Shown here: one piece after another, positions 1-5,973 of the stretch
Layout: each line of letters opens with the position of its first letter
Numbering within the stretch: the stretch's first letter is position 1
Origin: Candidatus Parvarchaeota archaeon
GTDB lineage: Archaea > Nanobdellota > Nanobdellia > Parvarchaeales > Parvarchaeaceae
Length of the DNA: 10,694 bases
Assembly (NCBI GenBank): GCA_030044235.1
Contig: JASHWD010000009.1
Location: 1-10,694 of the forward strand
Direction of reading: 5' to 3'
Translations under genes and position numbers: made by a program
The notes under the pieces: generated by a model
What the model saw: the letters and a program-made list of their open reading frames with translations, nothing else
Told to the model about the DNA's origin: nothing
The model's database searches: none

Positions 1-1
1 G

Positions 2-493
2 GAAAAAGACGATAAGGTAAAGACCGAGCTTTTAGTAGATAGACTTGGCGACTTATACGCAACAATACAAAGACAAGCTTACTTCGTGATTTTTGAAAAA
101 GCTGCACACGAAGCTATAGCGAAGGGCGCTACAACGAAAGAGTTGTGTGATTTGTATATGACAAATCTTAAAGAGCAGTTTGGAGACTCTTTATCGGAAA
201 TACCAGATGAATTTAAATGGGAATGGTCGATGATACCCCATATATACCATACCCCATTCTATTGTTACGCTTATAGTTTTGGAGGGCTTCTAACGCTTTC
301 ACTTTACAAAAAGTATAAAGAAGAAGGAGAAAGCTTCAAACCCAAGATACTAGGCATACTTGCAGCGGGCGGTTCGCAAACGCCGGAAAAAATACTTAAA
401 GAAACAGGCATAGATATAAACTCGCAGGAATTCTGGGATGGCGGATTTGATATAGTTAGAGGACTTGTCGGTAAATTGAGGTCCCTGAATTAG
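2..493 (+). CDS. pepF: M3-family oligoendopeptidase F-like zinc metallopeptidase, C-terminal part (5' truncated by window)
   Basis: The reading frame is open from position 2 and gives 163 residues ending in TAG, so the gene begins before the window. An apparent GTG start at 86 is internal. Most of the fragment is a helical C-terminal domain. The segment HIYHTPFYCYAYSFGG (about residues 80-95 of the fragment) matches the conserved M3 stretch (in PepF, roughly HFYxxPFYxYxYA) that supplies substrate-binding His and Tyr residues next to the active site. The tail LAAGGSQTPEKILKETGIDI is also typical of PepF/M3B proteins. The HExxH zinc motif would lie upstream, outside the window. The family consists of cytoplasmic zinc endopeptidases that cut oligopeptides left by protein turnover. 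The gene converges on the MBL-fold gene with only 5 bp between the stops. Family assignment is good; substrate range is not known. Confidence 0.88.
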   Translation, partial: EKDDKVKTELLVDRLGDLYATIQRQAYFVIFEKAAHEAIAKGATTKELCDLYMTNLKEQFGDSLSEIPDEFKWEWSMIPHIYHTPFYCYAYSFGGLLTLSLYKKYKEEGESFKPKILGILAAGGSQTPEKILKETGIDINSQEFWDGGFDIVRGLVGKLRSLN

Positions 494-498
494 AAACT

Positions 499-1254
499 TT
501 AAATTTCAAAGCTGTCGAAATCATTCACTACGATAGAACTTTTGAAGACTTCCTTTGCTTCAGATTCTATTTCGCCTGCGGGACCGGACCTGTTGTTTAA
601 GTGAGTTAGGAAAAGTTTTTTTGCGCCCATTTTAGCTGCGGTTTTCGCCGCATCTTTTGCAGTGCTGTGCCCGAACTTAATTGCAAGATCTTTGTACTTT
701 TCTGGAAAAGAAGCTTCATGTATCAGATAATCAGTTTTAAGTTTTTCTAGAGCACTCGGTTCTCTCGTATCACCGGAATAAGCGACTCTGACTTTTCCAT
801 TGTCAACTAAATATCCTAAATCGAAAGCGAGATGGTCAAGCTTTACTCCTATTATATGTTTTCCATTTATTTTTATGTCCAAATTCTCTATTTCATGTAT
901 TTTAAAATTAGCTAATTTTAGAAGCTCGGCAGATATAGCTTCAGTTTTTACGTAATTAGCTATAAGACTCGAAAGCCCCGGTGGTGAGAATATTTCAATG
1001 GTCCTTTCCATTTTATTAAGCGAGCTGTCTATCGCAACTTGTACTAGCAAATCATAAATCCCGCTTATGTGGTCGCTATGTAAATGGCTTATAAGAATTA
1101 TTTCTGTCTTGTTTAAAAGTTCTAAGTCTGTTAGTCTGCCATTTGTTCCCGCGCCGCAGTCAAAAAGTACGCCGTCAAAATAAACAGAAGGATTCTGTCT
1201 TTCGCTGCCGACAAAACCGCCGGAGCCGGTACCAAGGAATACTAGCTTAGCCAT
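499..1254 (-). CDS. RNase Z-like metallo-beta-lactamase-fold phosphodiesterase lacking the exosite arm
   Basis: This is a 251-aa protein of the RNase Z/ElaC-type MBL fold. Visible motifs, in order, are FLGTGSGG (6-13), LFDCGAGT (30-37), the metal-binding HLHSDH (57-62), a further ligand His at LDH (141), SGDT (160-163), IHEASF (178-183), GHST (195-198) and FLTH (215-218). All expected dinuclear zinc ligands are present, so it is probably an active hydrolase. Bona fide RNase Z, which cuts the 3' trailer from pre-tRNA, is usually about 300 aa and carries a flexible exosite arm between the LDH and SGDT regions. Here those motifs are only about 20 residues apart, so the arm is absent. It may therefore be a general phosphodiesterase or a tRNA 3' nuclease variant. 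The ATG at 1254 has no clear ribosome binding site. An AT-rich stretch at about 1274-1319 could hold its promoter. It diverges from the cdc48-scpAB operon. Confidence 0.85.
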   Translation of the reverse strand: MAKLVFLGTGSGGFVGSERQNPSVYFDGVLFDCGAGTNGRLTDLELLNKTEIILISHLHSDHISGIYDLLVQVAIDSSLNKMERTIEIFSPPGLSSLIANYVKTEAISAELLKLANFKIHEIENLDIKINGKHIIGVKLDHLAFDLGYLVDNGKVRVAYSGDTREPSALEKLKTDYLIHEASFPEKYKDLAIKFGHSTAKDAAKTAAKMGAKKLFLTHLNNRSGPAGEIESEAKEVFKSSIVVNDFDSFEI

Positions 1255-1334
1255 CAGAATTATAGTTTTTCCTATTATTTATTAACTGATTTGTGTTTTT
1301 TATATACAATATATATAACTTTTTAAGCCGTAAA

Positions 1335-1350
1335 ATGGTTTACAGTAAAC
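1335..1350 (+). promoter_or_regulatory. Upstream copy of a 16-bp palindromic operator-like element
   Basis: The sequence ATGGTTTACAGTAAAC contains a perfect 13-bp palindrome, GTTTAC-A-GTAAAC (1338-1350). It directly abuts the TATA box at 1351, so it covers the position of the BRE, where TFB contacts DNA. A protein bound here would be expected to affect TBP/TFB recruitment. A near-identical copy begins 36 bp downstream. The bound factor is not known. Confidence 0.7.
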
Positions 1351-1358
1351 TTTATATA
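1351..1358 (+). promoter_or_regulatory. TATA box of the unknown-cdc48-scpA-scpB operon
   Basis: TTTATATA is a strong archaeal TATA element. Its centre is about 35 bp upstream of the ATG at 1390, which predicts transcription starting near 1378-1382 and a leader of about 10 nt or less. No Shine-Dalgarno sequence precedes the ATG, which agrees with a leaderless or nearly leaderless first gene. Confidence 0.75.
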
Positions 1359-1370
1359 GAATAACATCCA

Positions 1371-1386
1371 ATGGTTTACTATAAAC
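1371..1386 (+). promoter_or_regulatory. Downstream copy of the 16-bp operator-like element, over the predicted transcription start
   Basis: ATGGTTTACTATAAAC differs from the upstream copy at two central positions and keeps a 13-bp imperfect dyad, GTTTAC-T-ATAAAC (1374-1386). It sits across the predicted transcription start and ends 3 bp before the start codon. Together the two copies bracket the TATA box, an arrangement typical of repression by a dimer or a pair of dimers. This role is inferred from position only. Confidence 0.68.
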
Positions 1387-1389
1387 ATT

Positions 1390-1881
1390 ATGGAACTAAA
1401 TGAACTTCCTAACGATATAATGGATAGCGTTTTTGATATAGTCAAAAAAGAAGACAAAATCTATATAATATTTAAAGAAGACACAATGACTTCAGAAGAA
1501 AAGGTGAGAGAAGCGCTTGGCGGTAATAATTTAGAATTTACAGACCTTTTCGAAATGGTCCATAATCACCTCCTAAGAGAATTGAGCGACACAAAAAGCA
1601 TATTTGATAACGAACCGCTGATGGAGAAAATGGGGTTTGATCAAACAACTGAAATTTTCTATGATCTTACAAAGCTCGATCAGACGAGAAAGGTACTTTT
1701 TAATTATGCCCTTCTAGGCAGAAGGGGAAATAATGGTATACTTCAGAATTTTGGAGGAAGAAGACTTAGTAAAAGCGTAATAGCACTTCCTTCAGAAAAT
1801 GAAAGGGAACTTGAAAATTTCATAAAAAAATGGAATGTAAAGTACAGCAAAAGACGCGTGCTTTTATTTGAGGAGGAGTAA
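1390..1881 (+). CDS. Unrecognised 163-aa protein, first gene of the cdc48-scpAB operon
   Basis: I do not recognise the family. The protein is 163 aa, charged and soluble, with no signal peptide or membrane segment. The N-terminal half (1-90) is acidic. The C-terminal half has a distinctive basic and glycine-rich segment, LLGRRGNNGILQNFGGRRLSK (about residues 108-128). This is followed by a hydrophobic strand (SVIALP), a helix (ENERELENFIKKW) and a final strand (RRVLLF), which suggests a small alpha/beta domain, possibly nucleic-acid binding. The ATG at 1390 lies just downstream of a strong TATA box and two operator-like repeats. The stop overlaps the ribosome binding site of cdc48, which starts one base later, so the two are almost certainly co-transcribed. 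It could be an adaptor or regulator of Cdc48 or of the ScpAB module, or an autoregulator binding its own palindromes, but none of this is shown. Confidence 0.8.
   Translation: MELNELPNDIMDSVFDIVKKEDKIYIIFKEDTMTSEEKVREALGGNNLEFTDLFEMVHNHLLRELSDTKSIFDNEPLMEKMGFDQTTEIFYDLTKLDQTRKVLFNYALLGRRGNNGILQNFGGRRLSKSVIALPSENERELENFIKKWNVKYSKRRVLLFEEE
1870..1878 (+). promoter_or_regulatory. Strong ribosome binding site deciding the cdc48 start
   Basis: GAGGAGGAG lies inside the last codons of the upstream gene, with the GAGGAGG core 6 nt before the ATG at 1883. It supports that ATG over the in-frame TTG at 1868, which would lie upstream of the site. Confidence 0.75.
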
Positions 1882-1882
1882 A

Positions 1883-4180
1883 ATGGAAGATGAAAATATG
1901 GGCGTAAGTCTAAAGGTGGCGGAAGCGCTCCAAGATGACATAGGTCTAAATGTTGTTAAGATGGATACAGCTTCGATGAAGCAGATAGGTGTAAGGCCAG
2001 ATGATTACGTTGAACTAGAAGGAAACAGAAAGACGGTTGCTAGGGTAGATAGATCCTATCCGCATGACCTTAATTCTCGACTTATAAGAATGGATGGAAC
2101 TACAAGAAAAAATGCGAAGGCGGCCATCGGCGAAAACATTATGGTTAGAAAGGCCGAAATAACAGAAGCAGACGTGGTAAATTTGGCACCGGTCGCAAAT
2201 ACTTCCATAAAAGGTGGTGAAGAACTTATAGGAAGACTTTTGGACGGGAGGGCTGTCTCGAAAGGAGATTTAGTTACCGTTGGTAATAGCAATAAGGGCG
2301 GGATGGGTTCTATTTTTGGTGAGGACTTTTTCAATGCCTTTTTCCAAGGCGGTGGATTTCCCGGAGGAGCATTTTTCGGATTTTCTGAATTTAGATTTAT
2401 GGTTACGGCAACTTCTCCAAAAGGCAATGTCGTAATAACCGAAGATACTGAGATAAATATTTCTTTAGAACCGGTAAAAATGTCTGAAGAAACAAGAGTA
2501 AAACACATAAGCTACGAAGACGTTGGCGGTCTTTCAGATGCGGTAGGCAAGATAAGGGAAATGGTTGAAATGCCATTAAAGCATCCAGAAATTTTCATGC
2601 GTCTTGGTATAACACCTCCAAAAGGAGTTCTGCTTTACGGTCCGCCAGGAACAGGTAAAACTCTCTTGGCCAGAGCAGTTGCAGATGAAAGCGATGCGCA
2701 TTTCATTTCGATAAATGGGCCGGAGGTTATGAGCAAGTGGGTCGGTGATGCCGAAAAGAAACTGAGAGAACTATTTGAAGAAGCAGAAAAGAATGCGCCT
2801 TCGATAATCTTCATCGATGAAATAGATGCGATAGCGACAAAAAGAGAAGAAAGCATAGGCGAAGTAGAACATCGCGTTGTATCACAGCTACTAACATTAA
2901 TGGACGGTCTGAAAGGAAGAGGAAAAGTTATTGTAATAGCCGCAACTAATAGACCAAATGCAATAGATCCTGCGCTAAGGAGACCCGGACGTTTTGATAG
3001 AGAGATAATAATCGGAGTTCCAAACGAAAAAGGAAGATTGGAGATACTAAAAATACACACAAGGAATATGCCTTTGGACAAATCGGTTGGTCCAGAAGGA
3101 CTAGAGCGCCTGTCTAAGATAACTCACGGCTTTGTCGGTGCGGACTTGGAATCGCTGATTAAAGAAGCTGCGATGAATGTTATAAGACGCAACATAAACG
3201 AGCTAAATCTTAAAGAGCATGAGAATATCCCTAAAACCGTTCTAGAAAAATTAATAGTTAAGATGGACGACTTTATGGAAGCGCTCAGATTCGTAAGACC
3301 TAGTGCTATGCGTGAAGTCTTGGTAGAGAAACCTAACGTTAGTTGGAGTGATGTAGGTGGTCTTGAAAGGGTTAAAGATCAATTAAGAGAAGCGATTGAG
3401 TGGCCGATAAAACATCCAGAGGCATTCAAAAAAGTAGGTATAATGCCGCCAAAGGGCATACTGCTTTACGGTCCACCGGGAACCGGTAAGACTTTACTTG
3501 CAAAAGCTATTGCGAACGAAACAGAATCTAACTTTATCGCTATAAAGGGACCAGAAATCTATAATAAATACGTTGGTGAAAGCGAAAAAAGAATAAGAGA
3601 AATCTTTGATAAAGCAAGACAAGTCTCGCCCGCAATAATATTCATAGACGAGATAGACAGCATAGCGTCTTCAAGGTCAAATTTTGAAGGAAGCAACGTC
3701 AACGAACAGGTCGTAAATCAGCTTCTAACCGAACTTGATGGGATAGAGCCGCTTAAAAATGTAGTTGTCATAGCAGCTACCAATAGAATTGATAGAATAG
3801 ACTCGGCAATTTTAAGGTCTGGCAGATTTGATAGTGTAGTTTTTGTCCCGCCACCAAACGAGAAAGAACGAAAAGCGATCTTTAAAGTATACCTAGACAG
3901 AATGCCGGTAGAAGGAGATAAAGAAAAATTAATCGACTACTTGGCCTCTAAATCGGAAGGATACGTTGGTTCGGACATTGAGCGACTCACAAAGGAAGCG
4001 GGTATGATAGCCCTTAGAGACAATATCGCGGCCGAAAAAGTTGGCAAGGAAGACCTCGAAAAGGCCTTTGATATAGTCAAACCAAGTTTAACAGCTGACG
4101 AAGTAAAGAGGTACGAAGAGACTGCAACCAAGGTTTACACACGTAAAAATAAATCTGGGGAACTTACATACTTCGGTTAA
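1883..4180 (+). CDS. cdc48: Cdc48/VAT (p97-like) double AAA+ unfoldase with a Phe/Gly-rich N-domain loop
   Basis: The 765-aa protein has the N-D1-D2 layout of archaeal VAT/Cdc48, a hexameric ATP-driven unfoldase that can feed substrates to the proteasome or remodel complexes. Residues 1-190 form the double-psi-barrel and Nc subdomains, ending in SPKGNVVITEDTEI. D1 has Walker A GPPGTGKT (253-260), pore loop KWVG, Walker B with D312/E313 and arginine fingers R367/R370. D2 has Walker A (530-537), pore loop KYVG, D589/E590 and R645/R648. Both rings look catalytically intact. In D2 the usual RPGRFD is RSGRFD. Residues about 138-172 of the N-domain carry a loop with 11 phenylalanines among glycines, not expected in a typical VAT. 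The C-terminus ends TYFG, only loosely like the HbYX proteasome-docking motif. The start at 1883 was chosen for its ribosome binding site; ATG 1898 is an alternative. It is followed after 3 nt by scpA. Confidence 0.97.
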   Translation: MEDENMGVSLKVAEALQDDIGLNVVKMDTASMKQIGVRPDDYVELEGNRKTVARVDRSYPHDLNSRLIRMDGTTRKNAKAAIGENIMVRKAEITEADVVNLAPVANTSIKGGEELIGRLLDGRAVSKGDLVTVGNSNKGGMGSIFGEDFFNAFFQGGGFPGGAFFGFSEFRFMVTATSPKGNVVITEDTEINISLEPVKMSEETRVKHISYEDVGGLSDAVGKIREMVEMPLKHPEIFMRLGITPPKGVLLYGPPGTGKTLLARAVADESDAHFISINGPEVMSKWVGDAEKKLRELFEEAEKNAPSIIFIDEIDAIATKREESIGEVEHRVVSQLLTLMDGLKGRGKVIVIAATNRPNAIDPALRRPGRFDREIIIGVPNEKGRLEILKIHTRNMPLDKSVGPEGLERLSKITHGFVGADLESLIKEAAMNVIRRNINELNLKEHENIPKTVLEKLIVKMDDFMEALRFVRPSAMREVLVEKPNVSWSDVGGLERVKDQLREAIEWPIKHPEAFKKVGIMPPKGILLYGPPGTGKTLLAKAIANETESNFIAIKGPEIYNKYVGESEKRIREIFDKARQVSPAIIFIDEIDSIASSRSNFEGSNVNEQVVNQLLTELDGIEPLKNVVVIAATNRIDRIDSAILRSGRFDSVVFVPPPNEKERKAIFKVYLDRMPVEGDKEKLIDYLASKSEGYVGSDIERLTKEAGMIALRDNIAAEKVGKEDLEKAFDIVKPSLTADEVKRYEETATKVYTRKNKSGELTYFG

Positions 4181-4183
4181 ACG

Positions 4184-4846
4184 ATGGAGTACGAAGATCT
4201 TTACAAGCTTATACTCGACGATGAGCTAGGCTGGGAACATCTTATCTCTTCTATAGTTAGAGATGAGGGAATGAACCCAATGGACATAGACATTATAAAA
4301 ATAACTGATCGCTTCATGTCAATAATTGCGAACAACAGAATAGACTTTAGATACGGCGGGAGGTTCGTACATACAGCGGCTATACTATTGAAGATGAAAT
4401 CTGATATGGTAGCTGATGAAATACTGAAGAAAAACATACAAGCATTAGATAGCGAAGGAGGAACTAGGTATGTTAAGGCCATACCTTATGACATATCGAT
4501 TACTCCAAAATTGCCGCTTATAAGAAACAGGAAGATAACCTTCTCAGAACTTATAAGCACGATACGGGAAGCGCTGAAATACAACATAAAAGAAAAAATA
4601 AATTTCAAAATAGAACTCAAGGAAATAAAAATAGAGGAAAGAATAAACTTCCTCATAGAAAAACTTATAAGAATGTTCGGGTATAAGGACATTATAGCCT
4701 TTTCAGAATTATTGACAAAGAAAGACAGAAAGGAGTTCATCTACACTTTTCTTCCACTGTTGTTTTTGTCAAATATGGGCAAAGTAGAACTGGAACAGCA
4801 GGAACCATTTGCGGAGATATATGTCAAAAATAAAAGAATACGTTGA
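4184..4846 (+). CDS. scpA: Segregation and condensation protein A (kleisin subunit)
   Basis: This 220-aa ScpA-family kleisin should bridge the two heads of the SMC dimer and recruit ScpB to form the chromosome-organising condensin complex. The N-terminal segment resembles archaeal ScpA: a helix, a WEHLISSIVRDEGMNPMDIDI stretch (about residues 18-38), then ITDRFMSII and ILLKMKSDM, matching the part that contacts the SMC neck. The C-terminal winged helix is recognisable in LPLLFLSNMGKVELEQQEPF and the strand AEIYVK, close to the family signature FLALLEL...VxLxQxxPFxDI. The middle (about 85-150) is a less conserved linker. It begins 3 nt after the cdc48 stop with no evident ribosome binding site, suggesting translational coupling. 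Its end overlaps scpB by 26 nt. Its partner SMC is encoded about 3.4 kb downstream, not in this operon. Confidence 0.9.
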   Translation: MEYEDLYKLILDDELGWEHLISSIVRDEGMNPMDIDIIKITDRFMSIIANNRIDFRYGGRFVHTAAILLKMKSDMVADEILKKNIQALDSEGGTRYVKAIPYDISITPKLPLIRNRKITFSELISTIREALKYNIKEKINFKIELKEIKIEERINFLIEKLIRMFGYKDIIAFSELLTKKDRKEFIYTFLPLLFLSNMGKVELEQQEPFAEIYVKNKRIR

Positions 4847-5354
4847 AGCTTTGATATTCGCATTCGGTGATGGAATATCTTTAGAGGAATTGGAGAAAAG
4901 AACCAAGGCCGACCCGCTTATAATAAAAAAAGCAGTTACAGAATTAAACAAAGAATATGCCGAGAGAAAGAGCGCATTTAGTATAGTGACAGAGGGCAAT
5001 TTTTATAGGATGAGACTCAGAAGCGACCTTACCTCCGTTGCAGAGGACACTCTTAAAACAGATCTGAAGAAGGGAGTTCTAATGACTTTAAGTCTCATAG
5101 CAGCAAAAGGAAAAATAAACCAGTCGGACCTTGTAAAGATGAGGGGGAGTCTCTCTTACCAACACGTTAAGGAACTAGTCTCAAGAGGACTTGTAATAAA
5201 GACTACAGAAGAAAATAGGAAAGTAATAAAAATTTCACCAACTTTTTACGATTATTTCGATGTCAACAATAAGGAATTCAAGGAAGTTACTAACGAAGTC
5301 AAAGAAGAGCTTAAAAAAGATTCTGAAAGGACAGTAGAGTATAGGCCTAACTAA
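4821..5354 (+). CDS. scpB: Segregation and condensation protein B-like double winged-helix protein
   Basis: The 177-aa protein shows the tandem winged-helix layout of ScpB, the KITE subunit that binds the kleisin linker. The first domain (about 1-75) starts KIKEYVEALIFAFGDGISLEEL, as in ScpB (xxxxEALLFASGEPLSLEEL). The second (about 80-155) has LMTLSLIAAKGKINQSDLVKMRG, SYQHVKELVSRGLV and the strand KVIKISPTFYDYFDV, matching the ScpB stretch LxxLAxIAYxxPITRxEIxxIRG...LxxRGLI...TxxFLxxF. An acidic-basic tail follows. ATG 4821 is chosen because GGAG (4813-4816) sits 4 nt upstream and the protein aligns from there; TTG 4809 in frame is less likely. It overlaps the scpA end by 26 nt, which suggests coupled synthesis of the two partners. 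Its stop overlaps the converging HIT gene by 4 bp. Confidence 0.88.
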   Translation: MSKIKEYVEALIFAFGDGISLEELEKRTKADPLIIKKAVTELNKEYAERKSAFSIVTEGNFYRMRLRSDLTSVAEDTLKTDLKKGVLMTLSLIAAKGKINQSDLVKMRGSLSYQHVKELVSRGLVIKTTEENRKVIKISPTFYDYFDVNNKEFKEVTNEVKEELKKDSERTVEYRPN

Positions 5355-5911
5355 AATATTACAACCTTTTTCTTTAGCTCTAGGGGTTTTTCTTCCTTTT
5401 TAGGCTCTTGTGGTTGCGGTGCAGGTCTCGGTGAGGGTGGAGGGGCCTGTGCTGGTGGCGGCGGTGTAGACGGAGCCTCTTGGTTTCCCACCTTTTCTAT
5501 AGCGCCTATAACCGATTGTGAAATCTGTGCAATTTCTTCTTCCGTTAGCGATCTTGACTGCCATGCATAATTTACATTGTCATCTTTGTATCTTGGTATT
5601 ATGTGGATCAATGCATGAGGCGTGAAATTTCCTTGTCTTAATTCCTGGCTATATATCAAATCAACATTCGTGGATCCCATGTGTAGCAAAAGAGCATAAC
5701 CGATTGCTCTTGCTATTGATAATAGACCTAAAGAAAGGGGAGGGGGCATCTCGTAAAGGCTATTGTAATGTGCGCGCGGCATCAGTATAACGTGTCCGAC
5801 CGTAGCCGGATTTATGTCTAATATACCAAGCAGGTTTTGGTCCTGATAAACTATGCTTGATTTTATCGCGCCCGAAGCTATCTGACAAAAAATGCATTGA
5901 TTCTCTTCCAT
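5351..5911 (-). CDS. HIT-domain protein with substituted catalytic histidine and proline-rich tail
   Basis: Residues 1-142 form a histidine-triad (HIT) domain of the Hint/Fhit superfamily, usually nucleotide hydrolases or transferases. Visible features are the paired cysteines CIFC (6-9), VYQDQNLLGILDINPATVGH (21-40), MPRAHYNSL (44-52) and the triad region HALIHIIPR (99-107). The canonical triad is HxHxHxx, in which the middle His forms the nucleotidyl intermediate. Here that position is Leu101 (codon TTG), with H99 and H103 kept. The usual chemistry is therefore doubtful and the protein may bind nucleotide without hydrolysing it, or use another residue. Residues 146-170 are rich in Pro (for example STPPPPAQAPPPSPRPAPQ), followed by a lysine-rich end ending KKKVVIF. 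That tail is unusual for the family and could mediate protein contacts. The gene converges on scpB with a 4-bp overlap and diverges from a small membrane-protein gene across an AT-rich promoter region. Confidence 0.9.
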   Translation of the reverse strand: MEENQCIFCQIASGAIKSSIVYQDQNLLGILDINPATVGHVILMPRAHYNSLYEMPPPLSLGLLSIARAIGYALLLHMGSTNVDLIYSQELRQGNFTPHALIHIIPRYKDDNVNYAWQSRSLTEEEIAQISQSVIGAIEKVGNQEAPSTPPPPAQAPPPSPRPAPQPQEPKKEEKPLELKKKVVIF

Positions 5912-5944
5912 TTAGGGGTAAAAATTCTTACAAGAAAGATAAGC

Positions 5945-5960
5945 CTTATAAATATAAAAA
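5945..5960. promoter_or_regulatory. Possible shared bidirectional TATA region
   Basis: CTTATAAATATAAAAA lies between the divergent HIT and membrane-protein genes. On the plus strand, CTTATAAATA is centred about 25 bp before the ATG at 5974, implying a leaderless transcript. On the minus strand, TTTATATTTATAAG is about 40 bp from the HIT start at 5911, implying a leader of about 10-15 nt. One near-symmetric TATA stretch may serve both directions. Confidence 0.55.
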
Positions 5961-5973
5961 CATTTAGTATCCT

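Noticed and set aside
86..88. GTG start for the M3 peptidase fragment
   Set aside because: The same frame is open back to position 2 with peptidase-like sequence, so the GTG is an internal valine codon.
1255..1389. CRISPR-like or transposon end repeats
   Set aside because: Only two short copies exist, both placed in a promoter with no spacer array, target duplication or transposase.
1868..1882. TTG start for cdc48 adding five residues
   Set aside because: The TTG lies ahead of the GAGGAGG ribosome binding site, which is correctly spaced for ATG 1883; the extra residues MRRSK are just the binding site translated.
2056..3081. Long reverse-strand open frames opposite cdc48 (about 150 codons each at 2056-2508 and 2635-3081)
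   Set aside because: They lie opposite the well-conserved AAA+ coding sequence, have Ser/Phe/Ile-rich composition typical of antisense frames, and no promoter or ribosome binding site.
4167..4180. HbYX proteasome-docking motif at the Cdc48 C-terminus
   Set aside because: The end is TYFG, with Tyr third from last rather than second from last, so the motif is not met as usually defined.
4809..4820. TTG start for scpB adding four residues
   Set aside because: ATG 4821 has a nearby GGAG and begins where ScpB homology begins.
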